Positions 7,174 to 17,976 of a DNA stretch of 46,966 nucleotides are shown here, piece after piece (the first letter of the stretch is position 1; each line of letters starts with the position of its first letter). The DNA comes from Desulfobacteraceae bacterium CG2_30_51_40. GTDB lineage: Bacteria > Desulfobacterota > DSM-4660 > Desulfatiglandales > Desulfatiglandaceae. Both the position numbers and the translations under genes were made by a program. The stretch spans positions 1-46,966 of the forward strand of contig MNYJ01000197.1 in NCBI GenBank assembly GCA_001874005.1, written 5' to 3'. The notes under the pieces were generated by a model that was not told where the DNA came from, ran no database searches, and saw only the letters and a program-made list of their open reading frames with translations.

Positions 7174-9906
7174 TTGACGATGAAGGGGCAGATAACTCGT
7201 TTTACCGGCTCTTGGGGAAATACTGATTATCCGGTTGAAACGGAAGGCAAGCTTTATGCTGTAAAGATGCTATCCAATAACGACGGCTGGCTTGTAGGAG
7301 AAAAAGGCATCATAGCGCGCTGGAATGGCACCACGTGGACCCAGATTGCCGCAAGCCCGACAGCAAATGACCTCAGGGCCGTTGACCTGCGGACTGCTAG
7401 CGACGGATGGGCCGTAGGGGAAGACGGGGCAATCCTTCGATGGAACGGCACTGCCTGGACCCAGGTAAACTCACCGACGATCCTCGATTTGTATGGCGTG
7501 GTATCAGTATCCGCAACCGATGCGTGGGCAGTAGGCGAATTCGGGATAATACTCAGATGGGACGGAGTCAGATGGAATATAGTGTTTGGGCCAACTGTCC
7601 GAAAGCTTGAAGACATTTCCATTGTTCCGGGGACAAACGGATCAGATATCTGGGCCGTGGGAAGCAGCAATAAGACGATGCATTGGAACGGAAGCGATTG
7701 GGGGCCTGTCCAGGGGCCGGCTTCGTCATACTATGCTGTTGGTATGGCTTCCGCAAACGACGGTTGGGCACCCGCTGCCGGGGCCAGGTTCTACCGTTGG
7801 GACGGCTCCACATGGGCACTTGCAGGCACATGGTTATCCGCCTACGAGTTAGTGATGCTTTCAGCCAATAACGGATGGGCCGTGGGATGGAACGGAAAGA
7901 TCCAGCACTGGAACGGCACCAGTTGGTCATCAGTGACATCGCCGACTGCTACAATGCTTCAGGCCATCTCCGCTGTTGGACCAAACGAATTATGGGCTGT
8001 AGGATACAATGGAACAGTAGTGCGTTACAACGGCACAGCCTGGTCTATTGTCAATACACCCGATACCACCGGATTGAACGATGTGAGCATGGTCTCCTCA
8101 TCAGACGGCTGGGCGGTCGGATATGCTCACTATGCAGATTTCAAGACCGATAGTCCTTTCCTGAGGTGGAATGGAACCTCCTGGACAAGGCCCCTATACA
8201 GCCAGGTATCAAAGACGCTTTATGGAGTCTCTCTGGTCCAAACCCCTTCAGGGGCTACGGGTTGGGCCGTGGGAGAGGCAGGAGAGGTCTATCAGCTCAA
8301 AAACGGCACCTGGACGGCAGGATGCACTTACACGTCCAACAACCTCTTCGGGATCGCGATGGCTTCGCGGTATGAAGCATGGGCAGTTGGGGATGGAGGG
8401 GTGATCCTCCACTGGCTCGATCCTAACAGGCCCGCCACCATTCCGACGGTAACAACATCAGGCATTTCGGCCATAACCTCCAACAGCGCCTCAGGAGGCG
8501 GGAATGTTACCTCCGACGGCAAGTCCCCGGTAACTTCAAGGGGTATCTGCTGGGCGACATCTCCCAACCCCACAAAAGCCGACACATGCGCAGCGGGAGG
8601 TTCAGGCACAGGAACATTCACAGGAAACATAACCGGCCTTAACCCCGGAACTATCTATAATGTGCGGGCCTACGCCACAAACGCCGTCGGCACTGCCTAT
8701 GGTTCAAACACGTCATTTACAACTGGCCTTCCCAACAGGATCTACGTTGATTCCGCGGGCATTTGCGGAGGGCGGGCGCCATGCTACAACAAGGTTCAAA
8801 ACGGCATGGGCGCGGCCGGGGAGGGTTCAACCGTTCTTGTGATGCAGGGCAGCTATCCTGAATCAGTAACCATAAGTGAGTCATTCAAAATGGATTGCGG
8901 TTACAACAGTGATTATTCCTCTCTTGTGTCCAGCTCCGAGATCGCCCATTTGACTCTGAGCGGCGGACCTCTGACCGTTGGCGGCCAACTGAGCATTGGG
9001 GGATCAGCGGCAATGGCGGGCATTGCTGGTTCACAAATCAACGCTGAACTGGGTCCGGTTGAAACCAATGGCAGTCCATCTATTCAAAAGAGCAGGCCTG
9101 TTTTCAAGCCCCGCCTCGGAAGTCCCGAAAAGGACCTCCTGGACCTACTAGTGACAAGATCTTCCTCACGAGCTGAAAAGGATTACCCGGCTTCTTTCCC
9201 GGATGAGAGGGAAGCCTTGAAAAGGCTGACCCTGCACCTCTATCTGACAGCCCTTGGCAGGGCTCCGGAGCAATGGGGCATGAATCTCTGGATTGATAGT
9301 TATCTTAGTTACTACATGTACTTAGGGATTGGTTTAGGCCAGGCCGCAGCGCAAATGGGGAGGATGATCTTCCTATCCGCGGAATACGGACAACGTGGAC
9401 GCACCGATTCCGAGTTCCTGCGCGACTGTGCCGATGCCTTTCGGCTGGGAGTCGAGTATCAAGAAAATGCGGAGTGGACAACCGGTTTGACCAGAGAGCA
9501 GGTCGTCACGATTGCTTCATCATCAGAGCAGTTCAGCAACTGGGTATCAACCATGCTTCCAGGTTTTCCAGGTGAGCAGACAAGGAACTTCGTTTCACAT
9601 CTCTACGCAGGACTTCTGGATCGGCTGCCCTGGGAGGCAGAGATCGAATACTGGGTGTCGTTAGTTGAAGCGCGCGGCCCAGAGGATGTCTCCATGTTAA
9701 TGGGCAACACTCTGACGGCCTCCCATGAGTTCAAAAATGCCTTTCCATCTTACCCCGAGCAGGTAGAAAGACTCTTTCGCGCTTTTGCCGGACGTTTTGC
9801 CTCGACGGATGAGACGGTGTATTGGACTCTTTTACTTGAGTCAGGAGAGGCAGCAATTGCGGATATAGTGGAAGGATTTGCCGAAGGAGAGGATTTCAGC
9901 AAATAA
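7174..9906 (+). CDS. Beta-propeller / Fn3-like / DUF4214-like exported protein, C-terminal part
   Basis: The 910-residue frame continues the gene begun at 6544; the nominal TTG start has no ribosome-binding site, so it was probably not an independent gene. It completes blade 4 and adds ten more W-x-V-G...W-N-G-T-x-W blades to about residue 415. With the first part this makes 14 blades, the number for two seven-bladed propellers. Next comes an Fn3-like domain (about 425-515, NVTSDGKSPVTSRGICWATS, YNVRAYATNAVGTAYGS), then a short beta-helix-like piece (RIYVDSAGICGG, GSTVLVMQGSYPESV). The C-terminal 250 residues resemble DUF4214 units (HLYLTALGRAPEQWGMNLWI, FVSHLYAGLLDRLPWEAEIEYWV). DUF4214 occurs in secreted surface proteins and has no settled function. 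Without readthrough or reversion this portion lacks a signal peptide and is probably not exported. Confidence 0.7.
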   Translation: MTMKGQITRFTGSWGNTDYPVETEGKLYAVKMLSNNDGWLVGEKGIIARWNGTTWTQIAASPTANDLRAVDLRTASDGWAVGEDGAILRWNGTAWTQVNSPTILDLYGVVSVSATDAWAVGEFGIILRWDGVRWNIVFGPTVRKLEDISIVPGTNGSDIWAVGSSNKTMHWNGSDWGPVQGPASSYYAVGMASANDGWAPAAGARFYRWDGSTWALAGTWLSAYELVMLSANNGWAVGWNGKIQHWNGTSWSSVTSPTATMLQAISAVGPNELWAVGYNGTVVRYNGTAWSIVNTPDTTGLNDVSMVSSSDGWAVGYAHYADFKTDSPFLRWNGTSWTRPLYSQVSKTLYGVSLVQTPSGATGWAVGEAGEVYQLKNGTWTAGCTYTSNNLFGIAMASRYEAWAVGDGGVILHWLDPNRPATIPTVTTSGISAITSNSASGGGNVTSDGKSPVTSRGICWATSPNPTKADTCAAGGSGTGTFTGNITGLNPGTIYNVRAYATNAVGTAYGSNTSFTTGLPNRIYVDSAGICGGRAPCYNKVQNGMGAAGEGSTVLVMQGSYPESVTISESFKMDCGYNSDYSSLVSSSEIAHLTLSGGPLTVGGQLSIGGSAAMAGIAGSQINAELGPVETNGSPSIQKSRPVFKPRLGSPEKDLLDLLVTRSSSRAEKDYPASFPDEREALKRLTLHLYLTALGRAPEQWGMNLWIDSYLSYYMYLGIGLGQAAAQMGRMIFLSAEYGQRGRTDSEFLRDCADAFRLGVEYQENAEWTTGLTREQVVTIASSSEQFSNWVSTMLPGFPGEQTRNFVSHLYAGLLDRLPWEAEIEYWVSLVEARGPEDVSMLMGNTLTASHEFKNAFPSYPEQVERLFRAFAGRFASTDETVYWTLLLESGEAAIADIVEGFAEGEDFSK

Positions 9907-9956
9907 ACTTAGGGGCCAGGATGCGTCGCTCTTTTTTTAAGAAAAGGGTTTGATCG

Positions 9957-9986
9957 TTGACAGCGCTTAAGGTGTGGGCGTAGGGT
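9957..9986 (+). promoter_or_regulatory. Possible sigma-70-type promoter for the secreted hydrolase
   Basis: TTGACA (9957-9962), then 18 bases, then TAGGGT (9981-9986), which keeps the key T-A...T of a -10 box. It lies 34 bases upstream of the hydrolase ATG and its AAAGGAGG ribosome-binding site. Confidence 0.35.
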
Positions 9987-10019
9987 TTTTTCAAAATCCA
10001 TGAAAGGAGGATTTGAACT

Positions 10020-11168
10020 ATGAAGCGATTTATTAACGTGTTGCTTTCGGTCATCTCTTTGATCATTGGGTTAACCGCCATTCCTCTAATGGCCCAGATT
10101 GAGTTGGCAGACGGATGTACAAATGGAACACAGTCAAGCGGAGCAATCTATCGTATCTGCATGCCGCAGGAATGGAACCACGACCTTGTGGTATTCGCCC
10201 ACGGGTACGTATCTCCATATGAGCCGGTCGGGATTCCTGAGGATCAGCTCGTCTTGCCGGACGGGACATCCGTGCCAGGCATAGTCAACAGCCTCGGATA
10301 CGCCTTTGCCGTCACAAGCTACAGCAAGAACGGCCTTGCGGTGAAAGAGGGCATTTCCGATGTAGTTGATCTCGTAACCATCTTCAAGTCAGATCATCCC
10401 TTAACTGACAAGGTCTATCTTGTGGGCGCCTCAGAGGGTGGACTTATAACGACCCTGGCAACCGAGACTCACCCTGATGTCTTTAGCGGGGCAATGGCCA
10501 TCTGCGGACCGATCGGGAACTTCTGCAAGCAGGTAAATTACTGGGGAGATTTCAAGGTGGTATTCGATTATTTCTTTCCAGGCGTCCTGCCTGGGACCCC
10601 GGCTGGTGTGCCTGATGATGTGGTTTCAAACTGGGAGACCTACCAGAAAGCCATCGTTTCCGCCATCCTTAAAAGGCCCCATGCAACAGAGCAGTTGCTC
10701 ATGGTGACCAGAGCGCCGATTGATCCAAACGATTCCGATTCCGTAATTGAAACCGTGCTTGGTATTTTGTGGTACAATAGCTTCGCCACCAATGACGCAA
10801 TCAACGAACTGAACGGATCTCCCTATGACAATAAAGGCCGGATCTATACCGGCTCTGATAACGACTTCAGGTTGAATCTTCTGGTAAAGCGCTTTAAAGC
10901 TGATAAAGCGGCTTTGGTGAATATAGCCGCCGGATATCAGACAAGCGGGAACTTGTCTGTCCCGCTCGTAACCGTTCACAACACAGGCGATCCCATTGTT
11001 CCCTACTGGCATGAGCCCATCTACCGCCTCAAGGTCTTTTCGAGCGGAGCAAGCCTGTTGCACAACAATATTCCCCTGTTCCGGTACGGCCATTGCAATG
11101 CGAAGGCATCCGAGGTTCTGGCAGCATTCGCCATCATGGTAATCAAGGCTGAATTGTGGGATCTTTAA
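10020..11168 (+). CDS. Secreted alpha/beta hydrolase
   Basis: The 382-residue protein starts with a Sec signal peptide (about 1-25, KRFINVLLSVISLIIGLTAIPLMAQ) after an excellent AAAGGAGG site. The core shows the alpha/beta hydrolase order: strand and oxyanion region (HDLVVFAHGYVSP), nucleophile elbow GASEGG with Ser138, a late acid in TGDPIVP (Asp324) and His358 in RYGHC. The nucleophile, acid and histidine come in the expected sequence, so an active esterase, lipase or peptidase acting outside the cytoplasm is likely; the substrate cannot be told. There is a long insertion between strand and lid (PEDQLVLPDGTSVPG). It shares strand with the propeller gene 113 bases upstream but has its own possible promoter. 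Its stop codon directly abuts the chemoreceptor remnant, suggesting that insertion or deletion brought the gene here. Confidence 0.75.
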   Translation: MKRFINVLLSVISLIIGLTAIPLMAQIELADGCTNGTQSSGAIYRICMPQEWNHDLVVFAHGYVSPYEPVGIPEDQLVLPDGTSVPGIVNSLGYAFAVTSYSKNGLAVKEGISDVVDLVTIFKSDHPLTDKVYLVGASEGGLITTLATETHPDVFSGAMAICGPIGNFCKQVNYWGDFKVVFDYFFPGVLPGTPAGVPDDVVSNWETYQKAIVSAILKRPHATEQLLMVTRAPIDPNDSDSVIETVLGILWYNSFATNDAINELNGSPYDNKGRIYTGSDNDFRLNLLVKRFKADKAALVNIAAGYQTSGNLSVPLVTVHNTGDPIVPYWHEPIYRLKVFSSGASLLHNNIPLFRYGHCNAKASEVLAAFAIMVIKAELWDL

Positions 11169-11452
11169 CATGCCGGTACAGAGCTGACAAATGCTACCAA
11201 AAAGGCTTTCAAGGAAAATATCGCTATTGCGGCAAAGGTAGGGGGGGTTGGTAACCGAGGTTTCCGCAGCCTCCAGCGAGCAGGCCCAGGGTATAGCTCA
11301 GATCAGCAAGGCCGTTGAAGAAATGGATAGAGTAGTCCAGCATGTGGCTGACAGATGAAAGACCCGCTTCTGTCAAAGGGACTCCTGGTGCTAGAGAGGT
11401 TAAGCCTCAGCAGGTAATCCCGCTGGACGACAAGGAATTGGAAGAGTTTTAG
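11169..11452 (+). pseudogene. Remnant of a methyl-accepting chemotaxis protein (C-terminal signalling region)
   Basis: Three pieces of a chemoreceptor C-terminus can be read. Bases 11169-11240 give HAGTELTNATKKAFKENIAI followed by AAKVG. After a run of seven G that breaks the frame, 11248 onward gives LVTEVSAASSEQAQGIAQIS then KAVEEMDRVVQHVADR and a TGA. A third piece ending at TAG 11450-11452 gives VKPQQVIPLDDKELEEF, the typical acidic tail of desulfobacterial receptors. The sensor domain, the signalling tip and the residues between VADR and the tail are gone. This is a decayed gene, not a short functional one. The hydrolase stop codon is immediately adjacent, so the left part was probably lost when that gene arrived. 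Confidence 0.8.
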
Positions 11453-11554
11453 TGCAGTATGCGCCTCCGCCCCAATGACCATGGGAGCGGGGAATATTTC
11501 GTGCCGATCACTTCCAAAAAATCCAGACTAACCTCAATTCCTTTTTATGAGGGA

Positions 11555-12370
11555 CTAAGGGTTTTCCGTTGCCTTTATCACTGAGCGCACTATGTTTTTC
11601 ATGCTCACGTTGCCGAAGCACAGCCATTTGATCTTTCTGTCTTCCTTGAGTTCGAGGGCCCTCATTATCTGTGAGGCGTTTAAGCCCTTAGAAGAAAGCT
11701 TAGCCACTGCGCCGTAAAGATCCTCCAGATACTGGAGCTTGGCCGCTATGAAGGTCTTGCCTTTTGAAGGCCTTGGATGGTGGGCGCAGAAAAGGGCATC
11801 AAAGTCCAGCCCCATGACAAGCTTGAGCGACCGGATCTGATCCACTATGCTCTCATCTGCCCTGAAGTATTTTATCCGGCTTGAAAGATACAGGTCCCCG
11901 GAAAAGAGCCATCCCTCGCTCGCCACGAAGTAAGAAAGGTGGTCCTTTGAATGGCCCGGGGTATGGATGGGCTCAAAGGTAAGACCGTTATCCCGGAAGT
12001 CCCCATTCAATACCTCCACCTCGACCGGCGTTGCGGGTCCCCACATGAGTTTCTGGTAGGGGAAAATCTTGTAGGGCCTTGAAAGCTTCTCTCTGGTCAG
12101 GGGATGTCCGTAAACCTTAACATCAAGCTCGGAGCTTATGGCCGCCGCGTTTCCGCTGTGATCCTCGTGATAATGGGTCAGAAGGATTTGCCTGATCCCT
12201 TCGCTTCGGGCCATGGCCAAAACCTCCTGCCTGTTGTGCGAAGGGCCCGTGTCAATCATGACAGATCCCACTCTGTAGCAGATGGCGGTCATCATGGGGC
12301 GCCCCACCGGCGACCAGCCGAACTCCCATCCCCTTACCTTTCCGAAATCGTGCCTTTCGACAATCTTCAC
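11555..12370 (-). CDS. MBL-fold metallo-hydrolase
   Basis: The 271-residue protein carries the metallo-beta-lactamase fold metal motif THYHEDH (His66, His68, Asp70, His71). The later ligands are His140 in HTPGHSKD, Asp159 in FSGDLYL and His197 in CAHHPR, so a two-metal site is complete. This fold covers thioesterases, lactonases, glyoxalase II-like and RNA-processing enzymes. A C-terminal helical part (about 205-271, KLQYLEDLYGAVAKLSSKGL) resembles the extension of LACTB2-like and glyoxalase-like members, but I cannot name the substrate. No signal peptide is seen, so it is cytoplasmic. It stands alone on the minus strand, divergent from the uvrA gene with a 253-base gap holding no other gene. 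Confidence 0.8.
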   Translation of the reverse strand: MKIVERHDFGKVRGWEFGWSPVGRPMMTAICYRVGSVMIDTGPSHNRQEVLAMARSEGIRQILLTHYHEDHSGNAAAISSELDVKVYGHPLTREKLSRPYKIFPYQKLMWGPATPVEVEVLNGDFRDNGLTFEPIHTPGHSKDHLSYFVASEGWLFSGDLYLSSRIKYFRADESIVDQIRSLKLVMGLDFDALFCAHHPRPSKGKTFIAAKLQYLEDLYGAVAKLSSKGLNASQIMRALELKEDRKIKWLCFGNVSMKNIVRSVIKATENP

Positions 12371-12623
12371 AAAAACGCCTTTCCCGATTCAACAGTCAGT
12401 ATCCACAAGCCGCCGGCGCTTTGTTGCATATCAGAACGAGAGGGGAATCGCAATAGACCTATCTCTTTGACATTTAACGCATCCTCGTCACCTCAAGCCT
12501 CCAAAAATAGCCCAAGGCCTTCACGAAGAGCTTTCAGTGCTTAACTTGTTACCTCAAATATTTTGAAATTAGTTCGGAGCTAAAGTTTCTCATAGTGCGG
12601 CTTCGTCACAACACCTTAGGAAT

Positions 12624-15600
12624 ATGCAGAAATCGGAAATCGGCAATAAGATAACAGATAAGGTGATTTCCATAAGGGGGGCGCGCGAGCACAACCTCAA
12701 GGGGATTGACCTCGACATTCCCCTCAATAATCTTACCGTCATTACGGGCGTAAGCGGGGCAGGGAAATCATCTCTTGCCTTCGACACCCTGTACGCGGAA
12801 GGCCAGCGAAGGTACGTGGAGACATTTTCTCCATACGCGCGCCAGTTTCTTGACCGCATGGAAAGGCCGAAGGCCGACTGCATAAAGGGGATTCCGCCCG
12901 GTATTGCCATTGACCGCAAGGACCCGGTGCGCACCTCGAGATCAACTGTTGGCACCATGACGGAGATAACTGACTATGCAAAGCTTCTATTTGCAAAGGC
13001 GGGAAGGCTCCATTGTGAAAAGTGCGGAAGACCCGTCATACAGGAAGGCCCGGCGGACGCTTGGAAGGTCTTGGCAGAACCAGGTGCCCCGCAGGGAGGT
13101 GAAATCATCATAACCTTCCCATCCGAGGGAAAGGATGAGTCGGTCAAGGCCCTCCTGCAGGCCGGATTCAGCCGAAGTTTTACAGGCTGGAGACTTGAAG
13201 ACCTTGATAAGGCCGAAGGAGCTACGATCCATGTGGTCATGGACAGACTTCCCGGGGGTCCGCGCGACCGAAAGAGGATATTCGACTCCCTTGAGCAGGC
13301 ATTTGTGGCAGGCAAGGGAAAGGTGGATATCTGGATCAGGCCTGATTTTCACCGTTCCTTCAGCGCGAGGCTTGAGTGCCCTGAGTGCGGAATATCCTAC
13401 GACAAACCCTCCGCCAATCTCTTTTCATTCAATAGCCCCATAGGCGCCTGCCCCCAATGCCGCGGTTTCGGAAGGATAATAGAGATAGACATGGACCTTG
13501 TGATCCCGGACAGGCGGCTTTCTCTCGAAGAGGGCGCTATAAAGCCCTGGGGCGCAAAGAGGGAAGGCAGGATGGAATACAAGGACCTGGAAGAATTCTG
13601 TCTGAAAGAAGGCATAGACATGTCCTTGCCTTACATGAGCCTTCCTGCAGTTCAAAGGCGGGCCTTGGAAGACGGGACTTCATCCTATTACGGTATCAAG
13701 GGTTTTTTCGACTGGCTTGAGACAAAGACCTACAAGATGCATGTGAGGGTCTATCTTTCAAGGTACAGGTCATACGGGATCTGCCCCATGTGCGCGGGGA
13801 GCCGTTTCAAGAAGGATGCTCTTCTTTACCTGATAGGCGGTACAAACATAGCCCAGTTCTACCAGATGGACGTTTTAAGGGCACGCAGGTTTGCGGAAGG
13901 CCTTGGATACGCGGATGAGGCTATCATCCTGATACTTCAGGAGATTAAAAGCAGACTTAGCTTTCTGGACGAGGTGGGCCTCGGCTATCTTACCCTTGAC
14001 CGCCAGTCAAGGACGCTTTCCGGAGGGGAGGTCGCAAGGGTGGCCATGGCATCCGCCCTGGGGTCCTCCATAGTTGACAGCCTCTACGTGCTTGACGAGC
14101 CGAGCATCGGACTTCACCCGAGAGACATCAGCCGCCTTATGAACATTATAAAAGGAATAAGGGATCTTCCCAACACGGTGGTTGTGGTGGAACACGATCC
14201 ATCGGTCATAGTCGCGGCCGACCACGTGGTGGAGCTTGGACCCGCAGCCGGTGCATCAGGCGGAAGTGTCATTTATGAAGGGCATCCTTCAGGGATAAAG
14301 GATTCCTTGACCGGAAGGTATATCAGGGGAGCGACCGGTATCCAGGTGCCCGCCCGGAGAAAGGCGCCTGAGGAATTCCTTGTGATAAGGGGCGCCTCCG
14401 CCCATAACCTCAAAAATATTGATGTGGAGATACCGCTTGGACTTTTTGTGTGCGTCACAGGGGTTTCAGGCTCAGGAAAATCCACCCTGACGGAGGGAAT
14501 TCTCTTCAGGGCCTTAAAGCGTATTAGGGGAGATCAGCAGGAAAAACCAGGCCCCCACAGGTCAATTGAAGGCGCGGAACTAGTGGAGGATGTAGTAATG
14601 GTGGACCAGAGGCCCATCGGAAGGACCCCCAGGGCCAATCTTCTCACTTACACGGGCGCCATGCCCTATATTAGAAGGCTATTGGCCGAAACACCCGCGG
14701 CCGTTAAGCTGGGTTTGACCGCCTCTGAGTTTTCCTTTAACAGCGGTGAGGGAAGGTGCCCGGTATGCAAAGGCCAGGGCTATCAGAGGCTTGAGATGCA
14801 GTTTCTCTCGGATGTGGACCTGCCCTGTCCCGAGTGCGGCGGGAGGCGCTTCAAGCCCTTTGTCCTGGATGTGAGGCTTAAGGGAAAAAACATCCACGAG
14901 ATACTCTCAATGACTGCTGAGGAGGCATGCGAATTCTTTTCCGGCTCAAAGGCCATCCTGAGAGCGCTAGAACCTGTAAGATCAGTGGGACTGGGGTACA
15001 TGGAACTGGGCCAGCCGCTGAATACGCTTTCGGGAGGGGAGGCCCAGAGACTTAAACTTTCAAGGCACATGGAGGAAAGGAAAAAAGGAGGGGTTCTCTT
15101 CATATTCGATGAGCCCACTACAGGTCTTCACCTTGCAGACACAGACCTTCTCCTCAAGGCCCTTTTTGCCCTGAGAGACAGGGGCAACACCATAATTGTG
15201 GTGGAACATAACATGGAGGTGGTCAAGACAGCCGACTGGGTGATTGACCTGGGACCTGAAGGAGGCGATGCAGGGGGAGAGCTTGTAGCCTTCGGAATGC
15301 CGGAGCGTGTCGCCTTGAGCAAAGGCTCGGTAACGGCCTCTTTTCTAAAGAAGGCTCTGGAGCAAGGCGGATGGAAGGCTGAAGATGCAGGCTCGGAATC
15401 ATGGAAGGTAAGTGAAAAGGAACAGGCTGCATGGCAGTCCCGGGAGGCGATCGTCATAAGAGGGGCAAGAGAGCATAATCTCAAGGACCTTACTCTGTTC
15501 ATACCGCGAAGGGAACTGGTTGTGATAACGGGTGTTTCAGGCTCGGGGAAATCCACCCTTGCCTTTGATGTGCTCTTTGCCGAGGGCCAGAGAAGATATC

Positions 15601-17891
15601 TTGAGACCCTTGCGCCTTACGTGCGGCAATACATGAGAATCCTTCAGAGGCCTGATGTGGACGCGGTTACAGGCATTCCTCCAACGGTAGCCATAGAGCA
15701 GAGGATCAGCCATGCAAGCAGGCGCTCTACCGTCGCGACCCTGACCGAGATATATCATTTCCTCAGGCTTCTTTTCAGCAAGCTGGCAGTTCCAAACTGT
15801 CTGCAGTGCGGAAGAAGCCTCGAGGCAGGGAGCAAGGATGAAATTGCTGGAATAATAGTTGAAAGACACACGGGATCAGACGCCTTGCTTCTTGCCCCCA
15901 AGATATACGGAAGAAAGGGCTTTCACAAAAAGCTCCTCGCCGAGGGCCTGAAAAAAGGCATAACCCGAGCGCGCATTGATGGAGTTCTAACACCCATCGT
16001 CAAAGATATGTCCCTTGAAAGATACGCCGAACACACAATCGAGTTTTTGATAGGAAGACTCAGCGCGGGTGAGGGGCCCGATATCGCGAAAAGGGCTATC
16101 GAGGAGGGAGACGGCACCGTGATAGTCTCAGAGGAAGGCAGGACTGATAGGACCTACAGCCTGACCGGGATATGCCCTGAATGCGGAATAGGAGCGCCTG
16201 AGCCTGATCCGAGGCTATTTTCCTTCAACTCTTCGAAGGGGTCGTGCCGGAAGTGCGGAGGAACCGGGCTAGCCGGGGAAGACAGCACGGCTATATGCCC
16301 TGAATGCGGCGGCAGCAGACTCAGGAAGGAGTCACTCGCTTTCAGGATCGCCGGCCTGACCATCTGGGACTTCGTGAGCCTTTCAGCAGGCGATCTTCTT
16401 GCAGCAATAAGCGGGCTTTCATTTGATTCGGTCTTTCAAAGGATCGCAGAACCGCTCATTTCTGAGATAACGGAAAGACTGCGTCTCATGGGGAGGCTCG
16501 GTCTTTCTTACCTGGAGCTTAACCGGAGCGGAGACACCCTTTCAGGGGGAGAGGCACAGAGGGTGAGGCTTTCCGCTCAGTTGGGCTCCAATCTGACCGG
16601 GGTCTGCTATGTGCTTGATGAACCCACCATAGGGCTTCACCCCCGTGACTCAGGTGCCATGATTGCAGCCTTACGGGAGCTGAGAGACAGGGGAAACTCC
16701 GTGGTGGTGGTAGAGCACGACGAGGAGACGATCAGAAGTGCGGATCGTATCATTGATATTGGCCCTGGCGCGGGAGATGAAGGCGGCAGGCTTGTGGCCG
16801 AAGGCACGCCGAAAATGATCGAGCGGAGCGGCCACTCCATAACCGGAAGATACCTGCAGCCAGGCAAGGGAAGGCTCGGATCAAGGCTCAGGCCATACGG
16901 GGAACGGGAAAAACTTTCGATCCAAGGGGCCTTCCTCCATAATCTCAAGGAGATTGACGTTGATTTCCCCCTGGGCTGCCTTATATGTGTAACCGGAGTT
17001 TCAGGCTCAGGAAAAAGCACACTCCTGAGGGAGGTGGTTTTCGAATCTGTAAAGACCATGCTTTCCGGACGCTCCGGCGGCCCTTCAGGCTGCAGGGCCG
17101 TTAGTGGATGGCAGAACATCAGGCGCATCCTAGAGGTGGACCACAGCCCCATCGGCCGCACGACCCGCTCGGTGCCGGCATCATACGTGGGTTTTCTTCA
17201 GCGCATAAGAGAGCTTTTCTCTCTGGTGCCCGAGGCGAGGGCGCGCGGTTACAGGCCTGGAAGGTTTTCATTCAATGTCGCGGGCGGAAGATGCGAGGCA
17301 TGCAAGGGGCACGGAAGCATCAAGGTCTCCATGGGTTTTCTCCCTGATGTGTATGTCAGGTGCGAGACATGCGAGGGAAAAAGATTCAACACTGAAACCC
17401 TTGAAATAAAATACAAGGGAAAGGCAATATCCGAGGTGATGGAGATGACCTTTGATGAGTGCGTAAGGTTCTTTGCGGCTCATACGGAGATCAGGAGGGC
17501 GGCTTCCCTTGTCTCTTCCATAGGTCTTGGTTATCTGAGACTGGGGCAGCCTAGCCCAACACTCTCGGGAGGCGAGGCCCAGAGGATAAAGCTTGCCGAG
17601 GAGCTATCCAAAAGGACTGACGGCCGCACCTTCTACGTCCTTGATGAGCCCACCACCGGTCTTCACATGGCTGACACGGAACGTCTGATTGAGGTCCTAC
17701 AGGCCCTTGTGGATGCCGGAAACACTGTCGCTGTGATAGAGCATAATCTCGGAATCATAGGGGCCTCCGATTACATAATTGATCTGGGGCCAGAGGGAGG
17801 GCATGGCGGCGGGAAAGTGGTAGCGGCAGGCTCCCCGAGTGAGGTTGCCGCAACAGGGCAGATGTCACATACCGCGAGATACCTTTCCTGA
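12624..17891 (+). CDS. uvrA: Double-length (tandem) excinuclease ABC subunit UvrA
   Basis: The 1755-residue protein contains two complete UvrA copies in one chain; normal UvrA is about 940 residues. There are four Walker A motifs (GVSGAGKS at 42, GVSGSGKS at 613, 970 and 1458). The four LSGGE signatures lie near 465, 802, 1306 and 1647, and there are four Walker B motifs ([32 protein letters not shown]). Each copy begins [10 protein letters not shown] and has its own zinc modules (CPECG...CPQC in copy 1, CPECG...CRKC in copy 2, and C-terminal CxxC-CxxC fingers in both). A charged linker (about 910-940) joins them. UvrA recognises DNA damage with UvrB in nucleotide excision repair and works as a dimer, so the fusion could be a covalent dimer. 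Chlamydial UvrA has the same double form. Copy 1 diverges after its first signature ([12 protein letters not shown], not AQRIRLA), hinting at specialisation. The ribosome-binding site is weak (TTAGGAAT). Confidence 0.93.
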   Translation: MQKSEIGNKITDKVISIRGAREHNLKGIDLDIPLNNLTVITGVSGAGKSSLAFDTLYAEGQRRYVETFSPYARQFLDRMERPKADCIKGIPPGIAIDRKDPVRTSRSTVGTMTEITDYAKLLFAKAGRLHCEKCGRPVIQEGPADAWKVLAEPGAPQGGEIIITFPSEGKDESVKALLQAGFSRSFTGWRLEDLDKAEGATIHVVMDRLPGGPRDRKRIFDSLEQAFVAGKGKVDIWIRPDFHRSFSARLECPECGISYDKPSANLFSFNSPIGACPQCRGFGRIIEIDMDLVIPDRRLSLEEGAIKPWGAKREGRMEYKDLEEFCLKEGIDMSLPYMSLPAVQRRALEDGTSSYYGIKGFFDWLETKTYKMHVRVYLSRYRSYGICPMCAGSRFKKDALLYLIGGTNIAQFYQMDVLRARRFAEGLGYADEAIILILQEIKSRLSFLDEVGLGYLTLDRQSRTLSGGEVARVAMASALGSSIVDSLYVLDEPSIGLHPRDISRLMNIIKGIRDLPNTVVVVEHDPSVIVAADHVVELGPAAGASGGSVIYEGHPSGIKDSLTGRYIRGATGIQVPARRKAPEEFLVIRGASAHNLKNIDVEIPLGLFVCVTGVSGSGKSTLTEGILFRALKRIRGDQQEKPGPHRSIEGAELVEDVVMVDQRPIGRTPRANLLTYTGAMPYIRRLLAETPAAVKLGLTASEFSFNSGEGRCPVCKGQGYQRLEMQFLSDVDLPCPECGGRRFKPFVLDVRLKGKNIHEILSMTAEEACEFFSGSKAILRALEPVRSVGLGYMELGQPLNTLSGGEAQRLKLSRHMEERKKGGVLFIFDEPTTGLHLADTDLLLKALFALRDRGNTIIVVEHNMEVVKTADWVIDLGPEGGDAGGELVAFGMPERVALSKGSVTASFLKKALEQGGWKAEDAGSESWKVSEKEQAAWQSREAIVIRGAREHNLKDLTLFIPRRELVVITGVSGSGKSTLAFDVLFAEGQRRYLETLAPYVRQYMRILQRPDVDAVTGIPPTVAIEQRISHASRRSTVATLTEIYHFLRLLFSKLAVPNCLQCGRSLEAGSKDEIAGIIVERHTGSDALLLAPKIYGRKGFHKKLLAEGLKKGITRARIDGVLTPIVKDMSLERYAEHTIEFLIGRLSAGEGPDIAKRAIEEGDGTVIVSEEGRTDRTYSLTGICPECGIGAPEPDPRLFSFNSSKGSCRKCGGTGLAGEDSTAICPECGGSRLRKESLAFRIAGLTIWDFVSLSAGDLLAAISGLSFDSVFQRIAEPLISEITERLRLMGRLGLSYLELNRSGDTLSGGEAQRVRLSAQLGSNLTGVCYVLDEPTIGLHPRDSGAMIAALRELRDRGNSVVVVEHDEETIRSADRIIDIGPGAGDEGGRLVAEGTPKMIERSGHSITGRYLQPGKGRLGSRLRPYGEREKLSIQGAFLHNLKEIDVDFPLGCLICVTGVSGSGKSTLLREVVFESVKTMLSGRSGGPSGCRAVSGWQNIRRILEVDHSPIGRTTRSVPASYVGFLQRIRELFSLVPEARARGYRPGRFSFNVAGGRCEACKGHGSIKVSMGFLPDVYVRCETCEGKRFNTETLEIKYKGKAISEVMEMTFDECVRFFAAHTEIRRAASLVSSIGLGYLRLGQPSPTLSGGEAQRIKLAEELSKRTDGRTFYVLDEPTTGLHMADTERLIEVLQALVDAGNTVAVIEHNLGIIGASDYIIDLGPEGGHGGGKVVAAGSPSEVAATGQMSHTARYLS

Positions 17892-17976
17892 AGTGATGCG
17901 GGCAAGGGCAGCAGGATTGCTCTGTTGCATGTAAGAGGCTTAGCCTATAGTATGTCCGGCATCATGTACTAACGGT

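Noticed and set aside
10626-11171. 181-codon open frame on the minus strand
   Set aside because: It is a mirror of the alpha/beta hydrolase gene, without ribosome-binding site or family features.
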